A DNA stretch of 56,844 nucleotides from NCBI RefSeq assembly GCF_003970865.1, contig NZ_RXLZ01000029.1, positions 1-56,844 of the forward strand, in the 5' to 3' direction. Positions 1 to 8,745 of the stretch are shown here, piece by piece (within the stretch, counting starts at the first letter, position 1; each line of letters starts with the position of its first letter). The notes beneath the pieces were generated by a model. That model saw nothing but the letters and a program-made list of their open reading frames with translations, had not been told where the DNA came from and did not search any database. The position numbers were made by a program, and so were the translations under genes. Source of the stretch: Stenotrophomonas maltophilia. Lineage in GTDB: Bacteria > Pseudomonadota > Gammaproteobacteria > Xanthomonadales > Xanthomonadaceae.

Positions 1-150
1 TATTTTTCTTTCGCCTTTATCTTGTCTATAGATGTGTCGTGAATCGTCGCGTACACACGCACTTCTTTGCATGTTTTGTTTTTTCAAGGCAGCAACGGCC
101 AAAGGGTAAGGAGTCCGTCTCGTGGGCCCGGAGATGTGTAAAAGGGACAG
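1..150 (+). other. Sequencing-adapter carry-over (Illumina Nextera i7 type)
   Basis: This is non-biological sequence. Bases 117-150 match the 34-base Nextera read-2 transposase adapter at 31 of 34 positions. The eight bases just before it (109-116, AGGAGTCC) equal the i7 index known as N705. Bases ~84-107 look like an error-rich copy of the Illumina P7 flow-cell sequence. Anything left of that is read-through junk. The order P7, index, Nextera end, insert is the order of a real library molecule, so genomic sequence starts near 151. The mismatches fit low-quality read ends. Short open frames here should be ignored. Confidence 0.9.
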
Positions 151-480
151 CCCTGACAGTTTCCTGCGGCCGCCACCGCAGGAAGAGAAAGAAGAAGATC
201 AAAAGCAAAGACAACAGCAACAGCAACAGCCGCGCGCTGTGGGTTGGGGTCGGATCCGTTTTCCGAAGGAAAACGGATCCGACCCCTTCTTGTTTTCCGA
301 TACACCTCATCCACGCATAGCGTGGAAAACCCACCGTCACACGGAAACTGTCGGGGGGGGGCGGCGTGTCCTGCCAGCCCACACCGCCCCGCCAAACCAG
401 CAGAAATCCAGAGCCGCTTTTGAAGTTGTTGTTGCCGTTGCTTGAAGAAAGCAGTGCAGCCGCAGGCTGCAAAACAACCC
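151..480. other. Non-coding contig edge with repeat fragments
   Basis: I see no convincing gene. The stretch holds a CAACAG-hexamer run (212-230), a perfect 41-base palindrome (246-286), a degenerate REP-like hairpin around 308-324 and a run of nine G near 351-360. It looks like an intergenic repeat cluster downstream of the transporter gene. Sequence quality is probably low because the adapter lies immediately to the left. Confidence 0.6.
246..286. repeat. Perfect 41-base palindrome, GGGGTC...GACCCC family
   Basis: Two perfect 19-base arms are separated by a 3-base GAA loop. The arms begin GGGGTCGGATCC. A second member with the same outer bases lies at 46784-46822. RNA from either strand would form a very stable hairpin. 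It lies at the 3' side of the leftward transporter gene, so it may protect or end that transcript. The family is probably a REP-like non-autonomous element; this is inferred from structure only. Confidence 0.75.
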
Positions 481-2058
481 TCAATCCTGATCGTGCGCGC
501 GTGCGGCCTCCGCCTGGGTCTCCTCCTGCGCGGCCATCTCGCGTGCGATCCAGGCATCGATCATGTGCCGCTGGCGCTGCGCCTGCCGCCGCTCGCGGGT
601 GTACTCCTGGTCCAGCACCCGGTACAGCGAGACCATCACCAGCACCATCAGCAGCGCAAACGGCAACGCCGCAATCGTGATCATGCCCTGCAGCGCATCC
701 AATCCGCCGGCCAGCAGCAGCGCACCGGCAATCAGCGCCACGCCCACGCCCCAGGCCAGCTTGCGTTTGGGTGGCGGATCGCCGGCCTCATCGGTGGACA
801 TGCTGGCCAGCACCAGCACCGCCGAGTCGGCCGAGGTTACGAAGAAGATCATCAGCAGCACCAGTGCGATGCACGACAGCAGCAACGGCAGCGGCATGCT
901 GTCGAACATCGTGAACAGCACCGTCTCATAGCCATTGCCCAGCGCCTGCAGCAGGTCGGCCTGGCCGAAGATCTGCATCCAGATCGCGGTGCCGCCGAAT
1001 ACCGAGAACCAGAAGAAGCCCAGCAGCGTCGGCGCCAATACCACGCCGATCACGAACTCGCGCACGCTGCGGCCACGCGAGATGCGCGCGATGAACGAAC
1101 CCACGAACGGTGCCCAGGAGATCCACCAGGCCCAGTAGAAGATCGTCCAGTCGGCCACCCACGTGCTGGACGAGAACGGCGACATGCGCAGGCTCATGGT
1201 CACCAGCTGGTTGAGGTAGGAACCCAGCGTGGTGGTGAACGTGTTGAAGATCGCGCCGGTCGGGCCAAGCACGAGGACCAGCAGCAACAGCACGGCGGCC
1301 AACGCCAGATTGAAATTGGACAGCCATTTGACGCCGCGGTCGACGCCGCTGAGCGTGGAGGCCATGTACAGCACGAACGCCACCGCAATGATTACCAGCT
1401 GCAGCGGAGGGCCTGCGTGCAGGCCGAACACGCGCTCCATGCCAGCGGCAATCTGGATGGTGCCGAAGCCCAGCGTGGTGGCAACACCGATTGCCGTCGC
1501 AACGACTGCGGCAATATTGACCACGCGCCCGATCCAGCCACGATGGTGGCGGCCGATGATCGGCTGCAGCATGTCGCTGACCAAGCCACGGCCATTGCGG
1601 TTGAACTGGAACCAGGCCATGGCCAGACCGATCAGCGCATAGATGGCCCAGGGGTGCAGGCCCCAATGGAAGAACACGTAGCGCATGGCAGCACGCGCAG
1701 CGTCCATGCTTTCAGGTGCCAGCCCTTCCGGTGGTTTGCTGAAATGCGAAATGGGCTCGGCAGCGCCCCAGAACACCAGGCCGATACCCATGCCGGCGGC
1801 GAACAGCATCGACATCCAGCTGGCCCGCGAGAACTCCGGTTCGGCGTCTTCGCCACCGATGCGCAGGTTGCCGAAGCGGCCAAAGGCCAGATACATCAGG
1901 AACACGAGCGCCAGGAACACGACCAGCAGGTACAGCCAGCCGATGCCGCGGATGAGTTCGCCGAGGATGCTCTGCACCACGGTATTGAAGGGGCCGGGTG
2001 CAACACCGGCGAGCAGCACCAGCAGCAGAACCAGTGCAATGGAAACGCGAAACACCAT
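481..2058 (-). CDS. BCCT-family betaine/choline-type transporter
   Basis: This is an inner-membrane secondary transporter of quaternary ammonium osmolytes (glycine betaine, choline or carnitine). The 525-residue protein is nearly all hydrophobic helices, as usual for the 12-helix BCCT family. The family signature DWTIFYWAWW lies near residue 303. The first substrate-site segment reads GMGIG near residue 89. In characterised members GMGIG goes with sodium-coupled betaine uptake, as in BetP, whereas proton-coupled choline carriers read GMGID. The ATG at 2058 is chosen because GGAGAAG precedes it and the hydrophobic segment follows at once; an in-frame start 53 codons upstream would add an arginine-rich leader. 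The charged C-terminal tail may sense osmolarity. Substrate is inferred. Confidence 0.9.
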   Translation of the reverse strand: MVFRVSIALVLLLVLLAGVAPGPFNTVVQSILGELIRGIGWLYLLVVFLALVFLMYLAFGRFGNLRIGGEDAEPEFSRASWMSMLFAAGMGIGLVFWGAAEPISHFSKPPEGLAPESMDAARAAMRYVFFHWGLHPWAIYALIGLAMAWFQFNRNGRGLVSDMLQPIIGRHHRGWIGRVVNIAAVVATAIGVATTLGFGTIQIAAGMERVFGLHAGPPLQLVIIAVAFVLYMASTLSGVDRGVKWLSNFNLALAAVLLLLVLVLGPTGAIFNTFTTTLGSYLNQLVTMSLRMSPFSSSTWVADWTIFYWAWWISWAPFVGSFIARISRGRSVREFVIGVVLAPTLLGFFWFSVFGGTAIWMQIFGQADLLQALGNGYETVLFTMFDSMPLPLLLSCIALVLLMIFFVTSADSAVLVLASMSTDEAGDPPPKRKLAWGVGVALIAGALLLAGGLDALQGMITIAALPFALLMVLVMVSLYRVLDQEYTRERRQAQRQRHMIDAWIAREMAAQEETQAEAARAHDQD

Positions 2059-2307
2059 GAAGGGGCTTCTCCGATCAAGGGATTGAGGGGAGCGAGCAGA
2101 GCTTGCTGCGAGGGGCCGGCGACATGCAGCACAGACCGGGCAGGGGCCGCGAAGGCGGCGAGAAAAAATCGGCCGCAGCGGCACGATGCGCGTGCACGTT
2201 ACTGAATGCGATGTCACGGTTCTGTTAATACAGAAACAGCGGATCCACGTCGTGCGTGGCTGGAACAGCCAGGAGCTGCAGTGCGTTCTATGCTCTAATG
2301 CACACCA

Positions 2308-4332
<2,025 letters not shown>

Positions 4333-4341
4333 TGCGCAGGC

Positions 4342-4370
4342 GGTAGTGCCGGCCAGCGGCCGGCACTACC
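4342..4370. repeat. REP/SMAG-type hairpin downstream of thiC
   Basis: GGTAGTGCCGGCC and GGCCGGCACTACC form a 13-base perfect stem around a short loop, with GTAG at both outer ends. It is the TGCCGGCC subtype seen again at 25591, 44580 and 56583. It lies ten bases after the thiC stop and may stabilise or end the thiC mRNA. Confidence 0.8.
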
Positions 4371-4425
4371 GCTCATCACGCCGCTCCCGGCTATCCTCCG
4401 CCCATCACCCTGGGGAAAGGACGCC

Positions 4426-5097
4426 ATGCCCGTTGCCATCACTACCCGCTGGCTGGCCATTGCCCGCCGTCATCCTTCTGCCTGGCTGCTGGGTGCACAG
4501 TTGATCGCGGTGCTGCTGTATCCCGCACTTGATGACACCGCCGGTGGCCGAGCGGCGCTGGGCATGTTCGGCATTGCGGTACTCGGCCTGGCGCTGTGGG
4601 TGGTCCAGCGCAGCCCGCTGGGCACCTGGCTGGCGCTGCTGCTGGCCATTCCTTCGGTGGTGTTCTCGCTGGCCGGTGCACTGCTGGATCGCAGTGCGCT
4701 GCTGACCACCGCGCAGCTGCTGGAAAGCCTGCTGTACTTCTATACGGCCGGTGCGCTCATCGCCTACATGCTCCAGGATCACAAAGTCACCCGCGATGAA
4801 CTGTTCGCGGCAGGTGCGACATTCACGTTGCTGGCCTGGGCCTTCGCGTTTGCTTTCGCCGTCTGCCAGCAATGGTATCCGGGCAGTTTCCAGGGCACCG
4901 GGGGTGGCGCGCAGCGCACCTGGATGGAACTGCTTTATCTGAGCTTCAGTTTGCTCTCGGGTGTTGGCTTGAGCGACGTTGTGCCACTGCATCCACAGGC
5001 GCGCGCCTTGGTCATGCTGGAGCAGTTTTCAGGCGTGATGTACGTGGCTTTGGTGGTTTCGCGACTGGTCGGGTTGACCATGCTGCGGCGCATGTGA
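4426..5097 (+). CDS. Ion-channel-family membrane protein with altered pore filter
   Basis: A 223-residue inner-membrane protein with about six hydrophobic segments. Its last third follows the two-helix potassium-channel pore layout: pore helix, filter, P..P..AR..ML, and a final helix ending MYVALVVSRLVGL. Where channels have TVGYGD or TLGYGD, this protein reads GVGLSD (about residues 180-185). It may therefore be non-selective, non-conducting or a modulatory homologue. A GGAAAGGA ribosome site precedes the ATG. It stands alone after thiC and a REP hairpin. The family placement is fairly sure; transport activity is not. Confidence 0.7.
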   Translation: MPVAITTRWLAIARRHPSAWLLGAQLIAVLLYPALDDTAGGRAALGMFGIAVLGLALWVVQRSPLGTWLALLLAIPSVVFSLAGALLDRSALLTTAQLLESLLYFYTAGALIAYMLQDHKVTRDELFAAGATFTLLAWAFAFAFAVCQQWYPGSFQGTGGGAQRTWMELLYLSFSLLSGVGLSDVVPLHPQARALVMLEQFSGVMYVALVVSRLVGLTMLRRM

Positions 5098-5118
5098 AAA
5101 TGAACGCCAGATAAAAAT

Positions 5119-5140
5119 TTCGCGCCCCGCAGGGCGCGAA
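5119..5140. terminator. GC-rich hairpin beside an A/T run
   Basis: TTCGCGCCC and GGGCGCGAA form a 9-base stem with a 4-base loop. The AAAAATTT on its left side gives a U-run only for leftward transcription, and no leftward gene adjoins. For the rightward channel gene it would be a hairpin without a U-tail. It probably acts as a weak or bidirectional end signal. The rest of the 5098-5356 gap shows nothing else I can name. Confidence 0.4.
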
Positions 5141-5356
5141 TGGTGCAGCAAATTATGTGAATGCGTCGGCGAGAGAGAGCCTGGATGTCGACCACGCGAT
5201 AGGCGAGGTAACCCGCATAGGCTAGTATTCGCCCGCTTCATTGTTTTTGCGGTATGCGCCGATGCTTTGTGCGGAGTCTGGCTTTTTGCTGTTCCCAGGA
5301 CGGGAGGTATCGAAGGCAAACGCTGCCCCGGATCTGTCTCTACTGTGTAGCGGAAA

Positions 5357-7681
5357 ATGAACAGCAGTGAAAACCAGCCCCCCGGATTCGATCGGATCCG
5401 GATAGGAGAGTGCACCGTCACTCTGTCCTCGCGAGAAGTCGAGGTCGTCGGTGCGCGTCGCCCGCGTCGGCTGACGCCGAAGGCGCTGGGCGTGCTGCGT
5501 GTACTGCTGCGCCAGCCGGGGCGTGTTGTCACCCGCGACGAACTGTTCGCGGAAGTCTGGCCGGACACGCTGCCGACCAATGATGTGCTGACCCAGGCCG
5601 TCACCCAGCTGCGCAAGGCGTTCAGCAACGACGACGACAACGGCCAGGCCTATATCGAGACCATCGCCAAGACCGGCTATCGCCTGCTGGTGCCGGTGCA
5701 GGTGCTGGACGATGTCGAGCCGGCGCCGTCCGCGGGAGCCGATGACGAAATCGTGGACATGCAACCGGCGATGGCCATCGCCGAGGTGATGCCGGCACGC
5801 GTGCAGGCGTCGCGTCGCCGCTGGCGCCACCTCCGGCGGCGCGTGCTGCTGGTGTTGGGCGTGCTGATGCTGGCCACGGTGGTGGTGCTGACTGCGCTGC
5901 TGCTGCGGCGTGCACCGGCGAGCAGTTCCGCGGTGGACGCGGCCGTGGAGAATGGCACGCGCGTGATCGGCAGCCCGCAGCGTCCCTATCGGTTGATCAC
6001 CGCGACCAGCGGCTTTGAAACCTATCCCACGCTTTCACCCGATGGTTCGCTGGTGGCCTATGAGGGCGCCAACGAAGACGGGCAGGGGGGTGGGGCGATC
6101 AAGGTGCAGACCTCCGGCAACGCGCCGGCGCGACAGCTGCTCGCTCCGCCGGCCGGCTCGGTTGACCGCTTCCCGAGCTGGTCGCCGGATGGACGCGAGA
6201 TCGCCTTCGCGCGGTTCAGCAGCAACGGCGGCTGCCAGGTGCTGATTGCCAGCGCGACCGGCGGTGCCCTGCGCCAGGCCACGCGGTGCGATGGCACCGA
6301 GCTGCTCAGTTTCGACTGGACGCCGGACGGCCGTGGCCTGGTGTTCGGCAGCATGGTGGGGCGCTATGCCCATCGCGGCATCCGCAAGCTTGATCTGGCC
6401 AGTGGCCAATGGGAGGCGCTGGACTACGGCGTCGCCGAGGATGACTTCGACTATGCGCCGCGCTACTCGCCTGATGGCCAGTGGCTGGTATTCGTGCGCA
6501 ATCCGCAGCTGGGCGACCTGTGGCGCATGCCGGCCGCGGGTGGCACGCCCGAGCAGCTGACCAACGAGGCCGCTGAACTGCGTGGCTGGGCCTGGTTGCG
6601 TGATGGCCGGACGATCGTGTTTGGGCGCCGTGTCGACAGTGAAGTGCGCCTGTACTACCTGGACGTAGAGAGCCGCACGCTGCGCGATGCCGGGCTCGAC
6701 GACGCGCAGTGGCCGGCCACCGCGCGCCGCGCGGGCATGCTGGCCTTCGTCCACCGCCGCGCGCAGTTCGGCATCTTCAAGGTGCCGATGGAAGGCGGCT
6801 CGCCGCCCCAGCGCCTGTTTGCGTCCAGTGGCCGGGATGGGCAGCCGATGGCGGCGCCGGATGGACGACAACTGGTATTCACGTCCGATCGTTCAGGCAG
6901 CTTCGCGCTGTGGTGGGCGGACATGGAGCGCCCCGATTCGCTGCGGCCTATCGAAGGATTGCGACCCGAGGCACGCCAGGCACCGGACTGGTCGGCCGAC
7001 AGCCGGCGGTTGCTGGTGGTGGGGCGCGACGAGCACGGGCGCACGGTGGTCTATGAGATCGCCCCACGTGACGAACGCGTCCAGCCGTTGCCTGTTCCGT
7101 CGGAGCAGCCGCTGCAGGCCCTGTACGGGGCAAACCCGGACCAGCTGCTGGTGGTCGAGCGCGATGACCAGCAACAGACCCGATTGAGCCTGTTTGATCG
7201 AAGCGTGCAGCCCTGGCGCCGCCTGGCCAGCATCGACGGTGTTTCGCAGGCGCGGTTCGATCGCAGCAGCGGACGCGTGCTGTTCACCCGCCTGGCGGCC
7301 GGAGGCCTGTGGTCGGTGGATGCGGCGCTGGCGCCGGGCAGCGTGCAGCAGATCAGCGATGACCAGCCCAGCCGGTGGCGGTACCGGGCCTGGACCGTGG
7401 CCGGCAACAGCGCGATTGGCTACCTCGGTACGTCCACCCGTTGTGGCACGACACTGGTGCTGATCCAGGCCGGGCGCGAGGAACCGGAACGCTGCCTGGA
7501 TGCGGAACGCCTCAGTGCCGGCAACGGGCTGAGTGCCGGCGCCGATGGGCGCACCCTGTTCGTGGCAATGGCGGTCAGCGACGGTGCCGACATCGGCGTG
7601 ATGCGTTTGCCCGAGCGCTCGCCGACGCTGCTTCCGGCGTTCTCCAAGTTGTTGTTGTTCAACGGAAATGGGCCTTCGTAA
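5357..7681 (+). CDS. Membrane-bound CadC-like transcriptional regulator with C-terminal beta-propeller
   Basis: A 774-residue one-component regulator. Residues ~10-110 form an OmpR/PhoB-type winged helix, with the usual RPRRLTPKALGVLRVLL and IETIAKTGYRLLVPV segments. A single membrane helix follows at about 160-182. The remaining ~590 residues lie outside and carry repeated YSPDG, SPDGREIAF and WTPDGRGLVFGS blades of a TolB/WD40-type propeller. The topology resembles CadC or ToxR, with a sensor domain in the periplasm and DNA binding inside. It is followed by an AraC regulator and a TonB-dependent receptor in the same direction, so it may sense the ligand that the receptor imports. The target genes are inferred. 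Confidence 0.85.
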   Translation: MNSSENQPPGFDRIRIGECTVTLSSREVEVVGARRPRRLTPKALGVLRVLLRQPGRVVTRDELFAEVWPDTLPTNDVLTQAVTQLRKAFSNDDDNGQAYIETIAKTGYRLLVPVQVLDDVEPAPSAGADDEIVDMQPAMAIAEVMPARVQASRRRWRHLRRRVLLVLGVLMLATVVVLTALLLRRAPASSSAVDAAVENGTRVIGSPQRPYRLITATSGFETYPTLSPDGSLVAYEGANEDGQGGGAIKVQTSGNAPARQLLAPPAGSVDRFPSWSPDGREIAFARFSSNGGCQVLIASATGGALRQATRCDGTELLSFDWTPDGRGLVFGSMVGRYAHRGIRKLDLASGQWEALDYGVAEDDFDYAPRYSPDGQWLVFVRNPQLGDLWRMPAAGGTPEQLTNEAAELRGWAWLRDGRTIVFGRRVDSEVRLYYLDVESRTLRDAGLDDAQWPATARRAGMLAFVHRRAQFGIFKVPMEGGSPPQRLFASSGRDGQPMAAPDGRQLVFTSDRSGSFALWWADMERPDSLRPIEGLRPEARQAPDWSADSRRLLVVGRDEHGRTVVYEIAPRDERVQPLPVPSEQPLQALYGANPDQLLVVERDDQQQTRLSLFDRSVQPWRRLASIDGVSQARFDRSSGRVLFTRLAAGGLWSVDAALAPGSVQQISDDQPSRWRYRAWTVAGNSAIGYLGTSTRCGTTLVLIQAGREEPERCLDAERLSAGNGLSAGADGRTLFVAMAVSDGADIGVMRLPERSPTLLPAFSKLLLFNGNGPS

Positions 7682-7796
7682 TTTCTTCGTGGCGACCTCG
7701 CCGCGAATTCGTGGCGATCTCGTCTGACTTTCCTGACGTCGTGCCGCCTGATTTGGCAAAACGGAGGCCTGTACTAGGCAAATCCGTGGTGCCCCC

Positions 7797-8696
7797 ATGC
7801 GTCAACTCTCGCTGGCCGATCGCGGCCAAACCGTTTCTCTGGACCGGTCGCTCGACGATGCCGCGCCGACCTGCCTGGGCGTGGCCCGGCTCGGCGGCCT
7901 GCAGACCGCAGGCAGCAGCTTCACTGTGTGGATACAGGTGCGCGGCAGCTCCTGGGTGGAAGCCAAGGAAGGACGCTTCCGCTTGCGCCAGGGCGAGTGG
8001 ATCGCCTTCGAGAAGGAGTCGCGGCCGCTGGTCCAGGCTGGTCGCAACGGCCTGTGCGTTGGCCTGAACCTGACGGTCGAAGCGCTGCGTGTGCTGGCCG
8101 AGATGGCCGACTGCGGTCTGTACGCCGGGCGTGGCCGCATGAACCGTGGCGATGCCCGCGTTGCGCTGCGCCTGTGGCGCGATGCGCTGGCCAGTGGCCA
8201 GCCGGCACAGGCACTGCGCCCGCTGCTGCTGCACCTGGCGGGCCTGCAGCGTGGGCTGGCCGATAACGTGCAGCGTTGCCCGGGGCGCTCGCGCAGCCGC
8301 AAGCGCCAGGTGTTCGGCCGCATGCAGCGCGCCCGCCTGTACCTGGAAGGCAACAGCCACCGCGTGGTGCGCATCGGTGAACTGGCCGAACTGACCAACT
8401 TCTCCAGCTGGTATCTCTCCAAGACCTTCCAGAGCCTCTACGAGGAAAGTCCGCAGTCCCTTTCGGCGCGCCTGCGCCTTGAGCGCGCTGCCGACCTGCT
8501 GCGTGACACCGACATGATGGTCGGCGAGGTCGCCGCGGCCAGTGGTTTCGACAACTGCTGCAGCTTCGCGCGTGCGTTCCGCGCCCGCTACGGCCAGTCA
8601 GCATCGCGCTTCAGGGAGAACGGCGGCTTGCTGCCGCCACAATCTGCAAAGTCTCCGGTTGGTTCGCGCAAATACAGCGCTGCAACGCAATCGTAA
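7797..8696 (+). CDS. AraC/XylS-family transcriptional regulator
   Basis: A 299-residue protein. The last ~110 residues hold two helix-turn-helix units, with VVRIGELAELTNFSSWYLSK in the first and VGEVAAASGFDNCCSFARAF in the second. The N-terminal half is a cupin-like sensor region without a motif I can assign. The ATG at 7797 has no strong ribosome site, but the N-terminal sequence begins soundly there. The gene ends 49 bases before the TonB-dependent receptor, which makes that receptor its most likely target. Confidence 0.88.
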   Translation: MRQLSLADRGQTVSLDRSLDDAAPTCLGVARLGGLQTAGSSFTVWIQVRGSSWVEAKEGRFRLRQGEWIAFEKESRPLVQAGRNGLCVGLNLTVEALRVLAEMADCGLYAGRGRMNRGDARVALRLWRDALASGQPAQALRPLLLHLAGLQRGLADNVQRCPGRSRSRKRQVFGRMQRARLYLEGNSHRVVRIGELAELTNFSSWYLSKTFQSLYEESPQSLSARLRLERAADLLRDTDMMVGEVAAASGFDNCCSFARAFRARYGQSASRFRENGGLLPPQSAKSPVGSRKYSAATQS

Positions 8697-8745
8697 CGTG
8701 CTGGGGTGTTTTAACACGCTGCTAACACGTACCTTGGAGAGATAG

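Noticed and set aside
39..557. Several open frames at the left edge
   Set aside because: They overlap adapter sequence or low-complexity repeat DNA and have no protein-like features.
442..2205. Long open frame on the plus strand across the transporter gene
   Set aside because: It is rich in Gln, His and Arg with no motif and is exactly antisense to a strong BCCT gene. High-GC codon use creates such shadows. The same holds for long antisense frames over thiC, the TonB receptors, hppA, pfp, mpl and pepP.
5119..5140. Clear rightward terminator after the channel gene
   Set aside because: The A/T run is on the wrong side for rightward transcription, so I list it only as a hairpin of uncertain direction.
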